NCBI GenBank assembly: GCA_965205385.1
Contig: CBDBGS010000003.1
Location: forward strand, 102,250 to 166,249
Source of the DNA: CATOSP01 sp965205385
GTDB lineage: Bacteria > Chloroflexota > Dehalococcoidia > Lucifugimonadales > UBA3495
DNA: 64,000 bases
Direction: 5' to 3'
Positions within the stretch are counted from its first letter, which is position 1; every line of letters starts with the position of its first letter. The notes under the pieces were generated by a model. It was not told where the DNA came from and did no database searches. It was given only the letters and a program-made list of their open reading frames with translations. A program made the position numbers and the translations under genes. Positions 1 to 9,076 of this stretch are shown in pieces.

Positions 1-516
1 TTGGATGGCGGTGGACTTGGTGAGCAACCGCACCGCTCCCTTGGACGCCTGATACTGTGGGCTGCTGTTGTCGACTCCCACGATGCCAAGTTGGGACGAT
101 ATATTGATTATGGAGCCGCCCCCTGACCGGCGCATGGCGGGAATGGCTGTTTTCGTGCCGAGGAACACGCCCTTGGCATTGATGTCCATGGTGCGGTCCC
201 AGTCGGCTTCGGTGGTTTCCTCGACGTTGCCGCCTCCGCCGATGCCGGCGTTGTTCACGAGCACGTCCAGCCTGCCAAACGTGGATACCGCGGCGTCGAT
301 GGCGTTCCGCCACTGGGACTCGCTTGTCACATCCAGGGCAATGAATAGCGCTTGACCGCCGGCCTCGCCGATCTCGGCGGTAACCCGGCGGCCCTCATCT
401 TCCAGGACGTCTCCGATCACAACGCTTGCACCCTCGCTGGCGAACATTCGGGCTTCAGCAGCGCCCATCCCGCGAGCGCCCCCGCTGATTAAAGCCACTT
501 TACCTTCAAGTCTCAT
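1..516 (-). CDS. SDR-family oxidoreductase (3' end cut by window edge)
   Basis: The 172 visible residues form a classical short-chain dehydrogenase/reductase. The cofactor loop GGARGMG lies at residues 12-18, NNAG at 88-91, the catalytic Ser at about 140 and the Y-x-x-x-K pair at Tyr155/Lys159. The C-terminal third lies beyond the window. The start is the ATG at 514-516, preceded by an AAGGAG Shine-Dalgarno. The family makes NAD(P)H-dependent alcohol/ketone interconversions in the cytoplasm. The substrate cannot be read from sequence; FabG-like or generic dehydrogenase roles are both possible. Confidence 0.9.
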   Translation of the reverse strand, partial: MRLEGKVALISGGARGMGAAEARMFASEGASVVIGDVLEDEGRRVTAEIGEAGGQALFIALDVTSESQWRNAIDAAVSTFGRLDVLVNNAGIGGGGNVEETTEADWDRTMDINAKGVFLGTKTAIPAMRRSGGGSIINISSQLGIVGVDNSSPQYQASKGAVRLLTKSTAIQ

Positions 517-789
517 CGTTCGACTCCTTGCTAAATCCCCGCGTTCGCGGGAGTTCTTGGTCTCTGAAGGGTCTCCGTTGCAGCCCTGGGCCTCAAGGGC
601 CATGGCGAGTCGACCAGGGGACCCGTCGTCTTTATACAGGATATGGATGAATGGTTGAAGATTCTGGCGCATTCAGGTCCGAACCGGGGATTTGGCCAGA
701 CAATGTAAGGATCCCACACATCTCCTCGAGATGAAGGACCATGCGAATATTGGTTAAAGTTTAAGACTTGGGATATACTTTGCTCGTGC

Positions 790-2106
790 TTGGAATGGCC
801 GTCAGGCCCACAATCGAGGGATTTGTTGAAGTATACCCGAAGTCCGAGAGCAGCCATACACCAGGTGCGTGAGCATTTGGGCCCTGGTATCCCGGAGCGT
901 CTCTTGGCCCGGCTGTGGCAGAAGCGGGCGGCCCGGCAGGAATGGTTTCGCACCCAGGCCGGGGCCAGAGTGCGAGTGTTATATCCGGGGCGGCCCGGCA
1001 TCTCGGCGGGACCAGACTTCCGCAACGCAATCCTGGAAATGGAGGGTGTTGGCCGGGTCCAGGGGGACGTGGAAATTCACGTCCGTCAGCAGGACTGGGA
1101 CGCCCACGGCCACACCGGCGACCCGAGGTACAACGGCGTCGTGCTGCATGTGGCTCTGGACGAACCTGCCGCTCCCACTGGTCTGGAAAGCGGCCGCAAC
1201 ACCCCGGTAGTCTCCATGTCGCCGCTGCTTACCCCGGAGGACTCCGGAGCTGTTGGCCCCCACCCCGGACTGTGGCAACTTTTGGCGGAGCGTGGTTACC
1301 AACGCCCCGACACGGAAGGGGAGTTGGTCCGGTTGTTGGACTATGCTGGAGACGTGCGGTTCTTGGACAAAAGCCGCCAGTACGCACGTTTCCTAGAGGA
1401 ACAACCCGCGGCCCAGACCCTCTACGAAGGACTGCTGGAGGGGCTGGGCTACCAGCACAATCAACACCCGTTTTCCCTTTTGGCCCATCGCGCCCCCTAC
1501 CAGGCACTCGCCGACGCGGCCCTGCGCCTGCCATCGGGGAGCCGGGTTGCGGCGGTAGAGGCATGGCTTGCTCATCTATCCGGTCTGCGCCCCGGAAACT
1601 GTGTCAGTGACGCGCCGGGAATTCCGAAAGGGTTGGGTCCGCGGATGGACCCGGACTTCTGGAACTGTTTTCGGGTCCGGCCCGCCAACCATCCCTTGCG
1701 GAGGATAGCCGGGGCCGCCGGTCTGATTGACAGGTCCCTGGAAACAGGGTTGGTGGAGGCTCTGTGCCGTGAGGCTGAATCGCGTACGCCGAAGATCCTG
1801 ACCGCAGCCCTATCGGTGGTGGGTCAGGGAAAGGCTTCCGCTGCCATCGGACAGGCCCGCGCCAGAGACCTGGCAATTAACGTGGTCTTGCCGTTGCTAC
1901 ACGCGTTGGCGGAGGGGGCGGAAGATTCTGGAAGGTCCGAGGACTGCTTGGAGTTGTATTCCCGTTTTGGCAAAGGGCAGGAAAACGAATTGACGCAGGA
2001 GATGATGGCGCGCCTGCTGGAGCCAGACTGGAGGGGGCTTGTATCCACCGCCCGGCGCCAGCAGGGGTTGCTGCATCTTCACCACGTCTTGACGGTCCCC
2101 GGCTGA
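790..2106 (+). CDS. DUF2851 family protein
   Basis: This 438-residue soluble protein matches my memory of the DUF2851 family. The pattern GPDFRNA followed by G-x-V-E-I-H-V-R-x-x-D-W and H-V-A-L near residues 75-130 is typical, and the rest is alpha-helical and arginine-rich. Its function is unknown. The early segment G-D-V-E-I-H-V resembles the acidic core of some nuclease folds, but that is only an impression. The true start may be the GTG at 865, which trims 25 unconserved residues. It stands alone, with the cupin gene convergent downstream. Confidence 0.7.
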   Translation: MEWPSGPQSRDLLKYTRSPRAAIHQVREHLGPGIPERLLARLWQKRAARQEWFRTQAGARVRVLYPGRPGISAGPDFRNAILEMEGVGRVQGDVEIHVRQQDWDAHGHTGDPRYNGVVLHVALDEPAAPTGLESGRNTPVVSMSPLLTPEDSGAVGPHPGLWQLLAERGYQRPDTEGELVRLLDYAGDVRFLDKSRQYARFLEEQPAAQTLYEGLLEGLGYQHNQHPFSLLAHRAPYQALADAALRLPSGSRVAAVEAWLAHLSGLRPGNCVSDAPGIPKGLGPRMDPDFWNCFRVRPANHPLRRIAGAAGLIDRSLETGLVEALCREAESRTPKILTAALSVVGQGKASAAIGQARARDLAINVVLPLLHALAEGAEDSGRSEDCLELYSRFGKGQENELTQEMMARLLEPDWRGLVSTARRQQGLLHLHHVLTVPG

Positions 2107-2135
2107 GCGACGGTAGACGGGCCAAAGCCGGATAT

Positions 2136-2474
2136 CTATTCGGCGAGAGGCACCGCTAGGGAGACCCGGAAATCCTCGCCGAGACTGCGGGCAATGTGAC
2201 CGTGGCCCGTCAGGTCTTCAGCCACAAGCACGTCTCCGGGAACCAACTGGACTTTGGCGCCGTCGGCAACCTCGAACTCCGCGGTCCCTGAGAGGTTCAC
2301 CACATACTGACGCCGGGGCGCGGTGTGGTAGTCGGAGAACGACGGGGAGGTGCGCTGGTTCAAGTTGATGTCCCCACCACCTATCGGGAACACTAGCTTG
2401 GCAAATTCGTCGCCTGTCAGGTCCTGGAAGTGGGACTCTCCATCGTCGCCGGAGTAAACACGGACTATACGCAT
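2136..2474 (-). CDS. Small cupin-like protein
   Basis: The 112-residue product looks like a single-domain cupin. A glycine-rich strand region is followed by a barrel motif with a central G-D-V-L turn (around residues 82-87) and the closing G-H-G-H-I-A strand. Paired histidines in that segment could bind a metal. Small cupins of this type act as isomerases, dioxygenases or sensors, and nothing here picks one. An AAGGAGG lies just upstream of the ATG at 2472-2474. It converges with the DUF2851 gene. Confidence 0.6.
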   Translation of the reverse strand: MRIVRVYSGDDGESHFQDLTGDEFAKLVFPIGGGDINLNQRTSPSFSDYHTAPRRQYVVNLSGTAEFEVADGAKVQLVPGDVLVAEDLTGHGHIARSLGEDFRVSLAVPLAE

Positions 2475-2643
2475 AACGGTCCTCCTTGTGGCTTAAATAG
2501 GCTGCCGCCAAACAGCTTAGCGGCAAGATGCAAGGGAAGCAACTTTCCATGAAAATCATGCTGGACTCCTTTTCCCGCCGTGTTCCGGTTTATAATTACG
2601 CTACGAGAAGCACGGAGAGTGCAATCGGATAGCGGGAACCAAG

Positions 2644-2937
2644 GTGGCCAATATGAAGGAATGGATTACGCCAATAGGTGTAATTGCCATAATTGCGCTT
2701 CTCTCGTGGTTTATTTGGGACGATCTGAAAGACCTTCGGAATGACGTACATTCAATCGAGGTGCGTCTTGCGGTTGTCGAAACGGACTTTGCCCATCTGA
2801 AGGAATACGTTGCCGAAATCAAGGACGACATAAAGAGCATCAAGGAAATCTTGGAAAGTATGCAATCAACCCGTGCCGCACATTCGGAACCATTACCTGG
2901 GGCGTCTCTGGCTTCTTACGCGGAATACGGGCAATAG
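2644..2937 (+). CDS. Membrane-anchored coiled-coil protein, unknown
   Basis: This predicted 97-residue protein has one N-terminal membrane segment (about residues 9-25, rich in I, A, L and W). It is followed by a charged amphipathic helix at about 27-72 with repeated D/E/K positions typical of a coiled coil, then a short disordered tail. It begins with GTG at 2644 or ATG at 2653. It has no recognised domain. The layout resembles small bitopic scaffolding or phage-like proteins. It is an isolated gene with no operon partner. Confidence 0.55.
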   Translation: MANMKEWITPIGVIAIIALLSWFIWDDLKDLRNDVHSIEVRLAVVETDFAHLKEYVAEIKDDIKSIKEILESMQSTRAAHSEPLPGASLASYAEYGQ

Positions 2938-2954
2938 GGGGCTGCTTGCCGCAA

Positions 2955-3839
2955 TTACAGCGGCGTGTAAATCCAGCCTTCGCGTTTGGCTGCTTCCTCC
3001 TCAGTCATAGTCAACGCTTCCTCAGATGCCCGGTTACACCGGTTGGGGTCCGGCAACTTGCCGCAATCTTTTCGTGTGTCTGTCGGGTGATGGAACTCGC
3101 TCTTAGCCAACTCCCATCGAGCGGCCACAACCGCCGCAACCAAGGAGTCTAGGCCGTCGTGGCTTGTGAGATAGATTCCCCTGAAGGCGTCGAGATTGGC
3201 TATCCCTACATTCGATCTAGAGGCCAATTCCCGCAAGATTTCCTTTCGGTTTTCTTTAATCTCATTTGCATCCCCGTTGTCCTTGTATGGCCCATACAAG
3301 AGACCGAAAGACTCCATCGCTGCCCCCGGCATGACTTCAAGCAACGCTGGCCCGTTGCGTCCTGAGTCATCAAGCGGCGGAACTCGGAAGCCGGATGTGG
3401 ACTCCCAAAGCCGGTGCAACATCTGCATCCCGTAGAAGGTCATTGGCCTTATTCGAGTGTTCAAGCAGGACAAAGGCCTGATGGAGTAAAGGTCGCCTAT
3501 GCGTAGTGGATGTTTCTTGCCCTTCTCCATCTGCGCCGCATAGCCTTCACACTTGGCGTTGAAGTCACAAAGCTTCATGTTGGTAGCGGTGCTCCACAGA
3601 TCAGGCATTTCGCCTGAATCAGGCTGCCAATACCTCGCGAAGGCTATAGGAACGGAAAACGGGAAGTCCATAGCCGCCACTGCATAGCTTTCTACCCTTA
3701 ATTTCCCTATCAGGTCAGCTCGCTTGATGGAGCGGCAGTCACTGATTGTCAACTCGGCACCTTGAAGCTGCCCCTCGGTTATCCAAGTATTGGTGTCGCG
3801 TTTGTCGCCGCTGAAGTCTACGCCGATTATCTTAACCAT
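2955..3839 (-). CDS. DUF429 family protein
   Basis: This 294-residue protein carries DUF429 hallmarks: an N-terminal I-G-V-D-F-S-G strand, a central M-D-F-P segment, the late H-D-x-L-D-S-L-V-A-A helix (about 225-238) and the C-terminal E-G-W-I-Y-T-P tail. The family has an RNase-H-like fold and unknown function. The conserved Asp residues in the first strand and in H-D-x-L-D are the likely metal ligands. The gene lies 23 bases after the retropepsin-like gene on the same strand and is probably co-transcribed with it. Confidence 0.75.
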   Translation of the reverse strand: MVKIIGVDFSGDKRDTNTWITEGQLQGAELTISDCRSIKRADLIGKLRVESYAVAAMDFPFSVPIAFARYWQPDSGEMPDLWSTATNMKLCDFNAKCEGYAAQMEKGKKHPLRIGDLYSIRPLSCLNTRIRPMTFYGMQMLHRLWESTSGFRVPPLDDSGRNGPALLEVMPGAAMESFGLLYGPYKDNGDANEIKENRKEILRELASRSNVGIANLDAFRGIYLTSHDGLDSLVAAVVAARWELAKSEFHHPTDTRKDCGKLPDPNRCNRASEEALTMTEEEAAKREGWIYTPL

Positions 3840-3862
3840 GGTTTTCAGTTCGCAAGTTTGCG

Positions 3863-4306
3863 CTATAGAGTTAGTTCGGCGGGAATCAGGCGGCGATTTT
3901 TTGCGTCGGCGGCTAAGGCAAACGCCTCCAGCGCCATTGCTCCCAGCAATACCTTTTCGCTGTCAACGCCAAAGATGACGTGTACGTCGTCGGATTGACC
4001 TTCCAGTTCCAAGTTGGCCCGCCCAATGGAAAGCTCCCTTTTTGAACCATCAGCCAGGCTGAATAAACGTGATCGAATTCGTTCTATACCCAATTCCTCC
4101 AGGATGGACGCCGGAATCAGGGTATAAGACGCGCCTGTGTCAACCAACGCGTTCAGAGTACGGGATTGAGTCCTGCCCTGGTTCCAGATGACGAAATCGA
4201 CGTAGAATGTCCCCACTTCGCCTCCAACTGTGGTTCCCGGGAGGATAATCCACTCCTCGGGCGGCTGGTGTTCTGGGGCCTTTGCAGTACTGCTTACCGT
4301 ATCCAT
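3863..4306 (-). CDS. Retropepsin-like aspartyl protease (clan AA)
   Basis: The 147-residue product has one aspartic-protease motif, V-D-T-G-A-S-Y-T at about residues 56-63, followed by the hydrophobic I-P-A-S-I-L-E-E-L-G-I helix typical of bacterial retropepsins. The later L-L-G-A-M-A-L-E segment matches the family's second conserved patch (I/L-L-G). Such monomers dimerise to form the active site. There is no signal peptide or membrane segment, so it should be cytoplasmic. It is probably the first gene of a two-gene unit with the DUF429 protein. The substrate is unknown. Confidence 0.75.
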   Translation of the reverse strand: MDTVSSTAKAPEHQPPEEWIILPGTTVGGEVGTFYVDFVIWNQGRTQSRTLNALVDTGASYTLIPASILEELGIERIRSRLFSLADGSKRELSIGRANLELEGQSDDVHVIFGVDSEKVLLGAMALEAFALAADAKNRRLIPAELTL

Positions 4307-4399
4307 TGGCCTATCCTCTTTATGATAGAATGGGCCACGGCCTGAAGCCTGCCGTTTCCGACTGTGACCGCCAGTATATCATCGCATAAGAGGAGCGAT

Positions 4400-5260
4400 A
4401 TGAACCTGACCGACCGAAGAGAGAGATACCGGGCTATTCTGGCCGGGGACAAGTGCGTCCACCCGGCTTCGGTGTTTGACCCTATATCGGCGCGGGTGGC
4501 CGAGGACCTGGGATTTGAAGTCGGCATGTTGGCGGGTTCCATCGCCTCGTTTACTGTGCTGGGCGCTCCCGACATCATCGTGTTGACTCTCACCGAATTC
4601 GCCCAGCAAATTCACCGCATCTGCCGCGCCGGTAACCTGAGTTTGATGGTGGATGCCGACCATGGTTACGGCAACGCCTTCAACGTCAAGCGAACAGTTG
4701 AAGAGCTGGAGAGCGCCGGCGTATCGGCGCTGACCATCGAGGATACCGATCTCCCCCGTCCCTTCGGCAGCGGCGGCGCCGCTCTGATCTCCATTGAAGA
4801 GGGCGTGGGCAAGATGAAAGCGGCCTTGGCGGGCAGGCAGGACCCGTCCCTGGTTATCGCCGGGCGCACCAGCGCGGCGCAGATCGTGGGAGTGGAAGAA
4901 GCCATACGCCGCACCAACGCCTATGCGGCGGTTGGCGTGGACGCCATGTTCCTGGCCGGAGTTAGCACTCGCGCCCAACTGGAGCAAATCCACGCCGAGA
5001 CCGACATCCCCCTGATAGCCGGAGGTGGCGGCGGAGAGTTGGCGGACTTGGACTTACTGGCGGCCAACGGGGTTCGTGTGGCCCTGCAAGGTCACCTGTC
5101 CTTCCAGGCTTCGGTCAAGGCGGTATACGATACGCTAAAGGCACTGCGAGAGGGCGTATCACCCGCCGACCTGCGTGACACACTGGCCTCCCCGGACCTA
5201 ATGAACCAGGTTACCCGGCAGGCCGACTACAACAGCTGGACCGAGGAATTCCTCAAGTAA
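4400..5260 (+). CDS. PEP mutase/isocitrate lyase family, oxaloacetate decarboxylase-like
   Basis: This 286-residue TIM-barrel protein shows S-V-F-D-P near the N-terminus, the Mg-binding D-A-D-H-G-Y-G-N loop and the T-I-E-D-T strand. That is the pattern of the PA4872-type oxaloacetate decarboxylases within the PEP mutase/isocitrate lyase superfamily. The likely reaction is oxaloacetate to pyruvate plus CO2 in the cytoplasm, but lyase activity on other 2-oxo acids is possible. The ATG at 4400 has AGAGGAG upstream, so 12 residues of the longer open frame are discarded. A strong hairpin follows the stop. Confidence 0.8.
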   Translation: MNLTDRRERYRAILAGDKCVHPASVFDPISARVAEDLGFEVGMLAGSIASFTVLGAPDIIVLTLTEFAQQIHRICRAGNLSLMVDADHGYGNAFNVKRTVEELESAGVSALTIEDTDLPRPFGSGGAALISIEEGVGKMKAALAGRQDPSLVIAGRTSAAQIVGVEEAIRRTNAYAAVGVDAMFLAGVSTRAQLEQIHAETDIPLIAGGGGGELADLDLLAANGVRVALQGHLSFQASVKAVYDTLKALREGVSPADLRDTLASPDLMNQVTRQADYNSWTEEFLK

Positions 5261-5266
5261 GTTTTC

Positions 5267-5299
5267 CCCGTCGTTCCGGACTTGCGCCGGAACGACGGG
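5267..5299. terminator. Perfect 13-bp hairpin between convergent genes
   Basis: Arms 5267-5279 and 5287-5299 (CCCGTCGTTCCGG and its complement) flank a 7-base loop. It sits exactly between the oxaloacetate-decarboxylase-like gene and the convergent PIG-L gene. Neither side has a clear T-run, so it may end transcription weakly or be a dispersed palindromic repeat. Confidence 0.5.
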
Positions 5300-6157
5300 C
5301 TAAGCGGCAAGCCCGTAGAAGAAGTCGGGGGATACCTCTTCCCCCGGCTGGACCGCCGGAATTTCCCTGATGTAGAATTCCCGGCCCAGAACGGTCATGG
5401 CAACTTCCCTGGGTACGCGGTGGTAGGGCCAGTCCGCCGCCACCTGGGTGCGGTGGCAAAGGATACACGCCATCTTGGTTTCCAGTTGCTCGTCTAGGTG
5501 CATTTCCAGATGGATGTCTTCGAGGGAAACTCCCTCGTTGGCCCTCTCCGGCGAGGGCAACGGGAAGTCGATTCCCGCCGAGCGCACCGCCTGGGCCCAC
5601 TCCATTCTGAAACCTTTGGGCCGACAGCTATAGAAGAGCCGGTCCGGCTGGTGCGGAGTCACACCGTGGGCCAACTGGCCGGGAAAACACCCTGGATCGG
5701 CGGCGCGTTGAAAAGCCTCGGTCGTTTGATGGCAGATGGCGATGTGGTCGGGATGCCCATAGAGGCCGTCCCTTCCGAAGGTCAACACCACCTGGGGGCG
5801 GAACCGGCGTATTTCCTCGACCAGTTGCTCCACCACCTCTTCCGCGGGGATATTGATGTACGCCAGCGGGTCGGCGTTGGCGTCTGTGCCGGCCATTCCC
5901 GAGTCCCGGTAGCGCAAGACCCGGTGCGCGGCGAGTCCCAGGGCGCGGACAGCGCAGGAAAGCTCGGTCCTGCGGATCTGTCCCAGGGTCTCCCGGGTGG
6001 CCGCGCCCTCCTGCCTGATCTCCCCCTCTTCCCCGGATGTAGCGGTCACCAGGCGCACCTCGACGCCCCGGGAGGCGTGGGCCGCCAATGCGCCGCCAAC
6101 GGGAAAGGCTTCATCGTCGGGGTGGGCGAAGCATACCAACAAGCGTTGCCCTGCCAT
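5300..6157 (-). CDS. PIG-L/LmbE family N-acetylglucosaminyl deacetylase
   Basis: This 285-residue protein has the zinc motif A-H-P-D-D-E at residues 11-16 and the third ligand region H-P-D-H near 128-131, which define the PIG-L/LmbE deacetylase family. Members remove N-acetyl groups from GlcNAc conjugates, for example in mycothiol (MshB) or bacillithiol synthesis. The sequence does not say which conjugate. There is no signal peptide, so it should be cytoplasmic. The gene lies downstream of the gamma-glutamyltransferase gene on the minus strand. Confidence 0.85.
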   Translation of the reverse strand: MAGQRLLVCFAHPDDEAFPVGGALAAHASRGVEVRLVTATSGEEGEIRQEGAATRETLGQIRRTELSCAVRALGLAAHRVLRYRDSGMAGTDANADPLAYINIPAEEVVEQLVEEIRRFRPQVVLTFGRDGLYGHPDHIAICHQTTEAFQRAADPGCFPGQLAHGVTPHQPDRLFYSCRPKGFRMEWAQAVRSAGIDFPLPSPERANEGVSLEDIHLEMHLDEQLETKMACILCHRTQVAADWPYHRVPREVAMTVLGREFYIREIPAVQPGEEVSPDFFYGLAA

Positions 6158-6178
6158 ACGGCCTCCTAGGATGTCAGC

Positions 6179-6218
6179 GGATATCCGGGTATATCCAGGA
6201 ATATCCGGCTGTATCGTT
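6179..6218. repeat. Short ~10-bp tandem repeat (ATATCCGG-like units)
   Basis: Three decamers carrying ATATCC[GA]G and a fourth degenerate unit sit in the gap between the PIG-L start and the gamma-glutamyltransferase stop. The function is unknown. Confidence 0.45.
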
Positions 6219-6224
6219 GATCGT

Positions 6225-7853
6225 CTACCACGCTGCGGCCTGGCCGTCGCCGCGGGGGTCGGACGCTCCCATCAGGACTCCCCGTTCCTGGTCCAATACG
6301 ATGAGCTGGACCTTGCCATCGTAGACTCCAGGACGCCGCCGGGCGACCTTGTGCCCCCGGGCTTCCAGACCAGCGATAGCCTCTTCCGGCATTCCCGGCT
6401 CCACCCGTAGTTCAATGGGAGTCCCGATTGTGGCGGGGTCGGTGCCGGGGAAGCTCCACCAGCGAGGGGCTTCCACTGCCTGCTGAGGGTTTATGCCGAA
6501 GTCGATCAGGTTGGTTAGGATTTGCACTCCGCATTGGGGCTGATAGTCGCCGCCGGGGGTGCCGCCGACTATGGCAGGCAGGCCGTTCCTGGTAGTTAGG
6601 TAGCAATTGAGGGTGTGCATGGTGCGCTTGCCGGGTGCGATGGCATTGGGATGACCTGGTCTCAGGCTGAAACCCCTGCCCGCCCGGTTGTTGAACAGCA
6701 CGCCGGTGCCGGGCGCCACAAACCCTGAACCGAACCCGTTGGAGAGGCTGTGGATCCAGGAGACGCAGTTGCCCGCTCCGTCGGCGACACAGAAATAGGT
6801 CGTGTCACCGTCGCCGTCCACCGGGAGTAGCTGGCGTTCGATGGCCGAGGCGCGACTCAGGTCGATCTCCCCGCGCTTACCGTCGGCGTAGCCCTTGGAT
6901 ATAAGCTCGTGAAGGGGCCATTCAATGAATTTCGGGTCTCCCGCCAGGCGGTTGCGGTCGTCGTAGGCGATCTTCTTGGCTTCGACCATCAGATGGATGG
7001 CGTCGGCGGAGTTATGTCCCATCGGGGCCACGTCAAACCCTTCGATCAGGTTTAGCATTTCAAGGGTTATCAGGCCCTGGGAAGGGGGACGGGTCTGGTA
7101 CACAGTGTGGTCCCGGTACGTGGTGGCAATCGGATCGTAGATTTCCGCCTGGTGTCCGGCGAAGTCGTCGAGAGAGAACACTCCGCCCGCGTCGTTCAAC
7201 CCCTGGACCATCTCCCCGGCCAGCCCGCCCCGGTAGAACTCATCCGCGCCCCCTTCGATTACCCGGTTGAGGCTGCGCGCCAGGTCAAGATTGGCCAGCA
7301 TGTCCCCCTCGGCGGGGGGACGGCCATCCTGGAAATACACGGAAGTGGTGGAGGGGAACCGGGCGAGCTTATTGAGGCTGCCCTTGAAGCCTCGTCCTAT
7401 TCCCGGAGGCAGCGGAAATCCTTCGTGGGCGTAACCGATGGCCGTGTCCAATAGCTGGCCGAATGGCCTGGTGCAAAACCGCTGATGAAACAGCTCCCAT
7501 GCCGCGACTTCGCCCGGCACGGAGACGGCGTGAGGGCCTTCCAGGGGCATTTCGCTGAATCCCTTGCCGTGGTAATAGTCTAGCGTGGCTCCCGCGGCGG
7601 CGGCTCCGCTGCTATTTATCCCGGTGACCTGGCCTGTGGCGGCTTCATAGACAACGATGAATGAGTCTCCGCCCATGCCACACGAGGGGATAATGGTAAC
7701 GGCCTCGGTCGCGGCCACCGCGAGGGCGGCATCGAAGGCGTTCCCGCCATCCTGGAGTACCTTGATCCCCGCTGAGGCTGCCAGCGGAGAGTTGGAGCAC
7801 ACCATTCCGCGGTTTCCGTAGACTAATTCTCTCGAAAGTCTGTCGTTCGTCAT
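6225..7853 (-). CDS. ggt: Gamma-glutamyltransferase family protein
   Basis: This 542-residue enzyme of the Ntn-hydrolase superfamily carries the autoprocessing nucleophile in G-D-T-T-Y (Thr351). It also has the downstream S-W-I-H-S-L-S-N-G-F-G-S-G block (365-377) and the G-T-P-G-G-D motif (431-436). The family cleaves gamma-glutamyl bonds, for example in glutathione, or hydrolyses related amides such as cephalosporins. The precursor should split before Thr351 into large and small subunits. No signal peptide is visible, which is unusual for periplasmic enzymes but common in GGT-like cytoplasmic homologues. Assignment to the family is firm; the substrate is not. Confidence 0.9.
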   Translation of the reverse strand: MTNDRLSRELVYGNRGMVCSNSPLAASAGIKVLQDGGNAFDAALAVAATEAVTIIPSCGMGGDSFIVVYEAATGQVTGINSSGAAAAGATLDYYHGKGFSEMPLEGPHAVSVPGEVAAWELFHQRFCTRPFGQLLDTAIGYAHEGFPLPPGIGRGFKGSLNKLARFPSTTSVYFQDGRPPAEGDMLANLDLARSLNRVIEGGADEFYRGGLAGEMVQGLNDAGGVFSLDDFAGHQAEIYDPIATTYRDHTVYQTRPPSQGLITLEMLNLIEGFDVAPMGHNSADAIHLMVEAKKIAYDDRNRLAGDPKFIEWPLHELISKGYADGKRGEIDLSRASAIERQLLPVDGDGDTTYFCVADGAGNCVSWIHSLSNGFGSGFVAPGTGVLFNNRAGRGFSLRPGHPNAIAPGKRTMHTLNCYLTTRNGLPAIVGGTPGGDYQPQCGVQILTNLIDFGINPQQAVEAPRWWSFPGTDPATIGTPIELRVEPGMPEEAIAGLEARGHKVARRRPGVYDGKVQLIVLDQERGVLMGASDPRGDGQAAAW

Positions 7854-8065
7854 GGCCTCTCGTCAATCCAGTCGGTTATGGCCGCACGCCAAGTCTAGGG
7901 CCAGTTTACGGGGGCCGTTTCTATGCGTCAATGGCGGAGCGCGGCGCGGCGACAGCGTCATGGAGGCACGAAAAACAGCTTCAATTGACAGCCCGTTTTG
8001 CTACCCATACAATCCAGCAAATAGGCGCAATCTGGCTTTGAGAATAGAGCTGGTAGGAGGACACA

Positions 8066-9037
8066 ATGGCTGAACTATTGGGGCTAGGCTGCTCCCACGG
8101 CCCGATCATACTTACTCCTCCCGAGGTGTGGTCCAAGGGCCGGGAACGGGTATTCGCCAGAATACCGGACTACGAAGGCCCCGCTCAATTGCTGGAAGAA
8201 TTGGGGCAGGACAACGGGCTGAGCCAGGACATAAGCGACCAGAAGAAGGTGATCGAGTCCTTCCGGGTGCTCCGGGAAAAGCTGCACGAGTGGAATCCGG
8301 ATGTCCTGATGGTCATCGGTGACGACCAGGCGGAGAACTTCCTGCAAGATAATCTGCCGCCCTTCTGCCTCTACACAGGCGCGGAAGTGGATGGGTATCC
8401 GTTCCAACGGGGAGCGGCCCGCACCAACCTTTGGGACGCGGAACCTGAGACCAAGTTTTCTTTTAACTGCCCGAAAGAGTTCTCCAGAGACATGCGGAAT
8501 TACCTGATCCGGGACGGCTTCGACATGTCCTCCTCCAGCTCCCTCAAAGGTTGGGACTGGGGATTGGCCCACGCCATCATCAACCCGTTGGTGTTCCTGG
8601 ACCCTGACGGCAAGTTCCCACTTTTGCCCCTGTTCGTCAACTGTTATGGCGAGGAAGCGGGGCCGGACTACCCTCCCCGCCCAACGCCCAGGCGGTGCTA
8701 CGAGCTGGGCCAGGGGATTCGCCGGTTCCTGGACACCAGGGACGAACGTGTGGCGGTGGTAGCCTCGTCCAGTTGGTCCCATAGCTTCTTGGCGCACAAA
8801 TTCCAGTGCCGCTCAATCGACATCGAGACTGACCGGCGCAATCTTGAGTTGGTGCGGACCGGCCAGGGCAGCAAGCTGGCTGAACTTTCCCCAGAGGAGA
8901 TCCAGGAGTCGGGTGACCACGAAATTCTCAATTGGGTGATTGCCCTGGGTATCCTCGGAGACGTTCCCGCGGAGATCGTCGATGTCCGGGAGTCCCATAC
9001 TCAACTGGCGTACCGTATCGCCGCTATTTGGAACTAA
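8066..9037 (+). CDS. LigB-type extradiol dioxygenase family protein
   Basis: This 323-residue protein resembles the class III (LigB) extradiol ring-cleavage dioxygenase superfamily. It has an early G-C-S-H-G (His11), the M-V-I-G-D-D-Q strand around 88-94, the P-L-F-V-N-C-Y block, and S-S-S-W-S-H-S-F as a second histidine site. Classical members cleave catechol-type rings with Fe(II). AGGAGG precedes the ATG. It is followed 39 bases later by an LLM oxidoreductase on the same strand, which suggests one catabolic unit. The actual aromatic substrate cannot be inferred. Confidence 0.75.
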   Translation: MAELLGLGCSHGPIILTPPEVWSKGRERVFARIPDYEGPAQLLEELGQDNGLSQDISDQKKVIESFRVLREKLHEWNPDVLMVIGDDQAENFLQDNLPPFCLYTGAEVDGYPFQRGAARTNLWDAEPETKFSFNCPKEFSRDMRNYLIRDGFDMSSSSSLKGWDWGLAHAIINPLVFLDPDGKFPLLPLFVNCYGEEAGPDYPPRPTPRRCYELGQGIRRFLDTRDERVAVVASSSWSHSFLAHKFQCRSIDIETDRRNLELVRTGQGSKLAELSPEEIQESGDHEILNWVIALGILGDVPAEIVDVRESHTQLAYRIAAIWN

Positions 9038-9076
9038 GGTCCGGGCTGGGCCTCGCGCCCGGAAGGGAGAAAACCA

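Noticed and set aside
7852..8073. 73-residue plus-strand open frame between ggt and the dioxygenase gene
   Set aside because: Low-complexity mixed composition, no Shine-Dalgarno, no family resemblance, and it overlaps the well-supported start of the dioxygenase gene.
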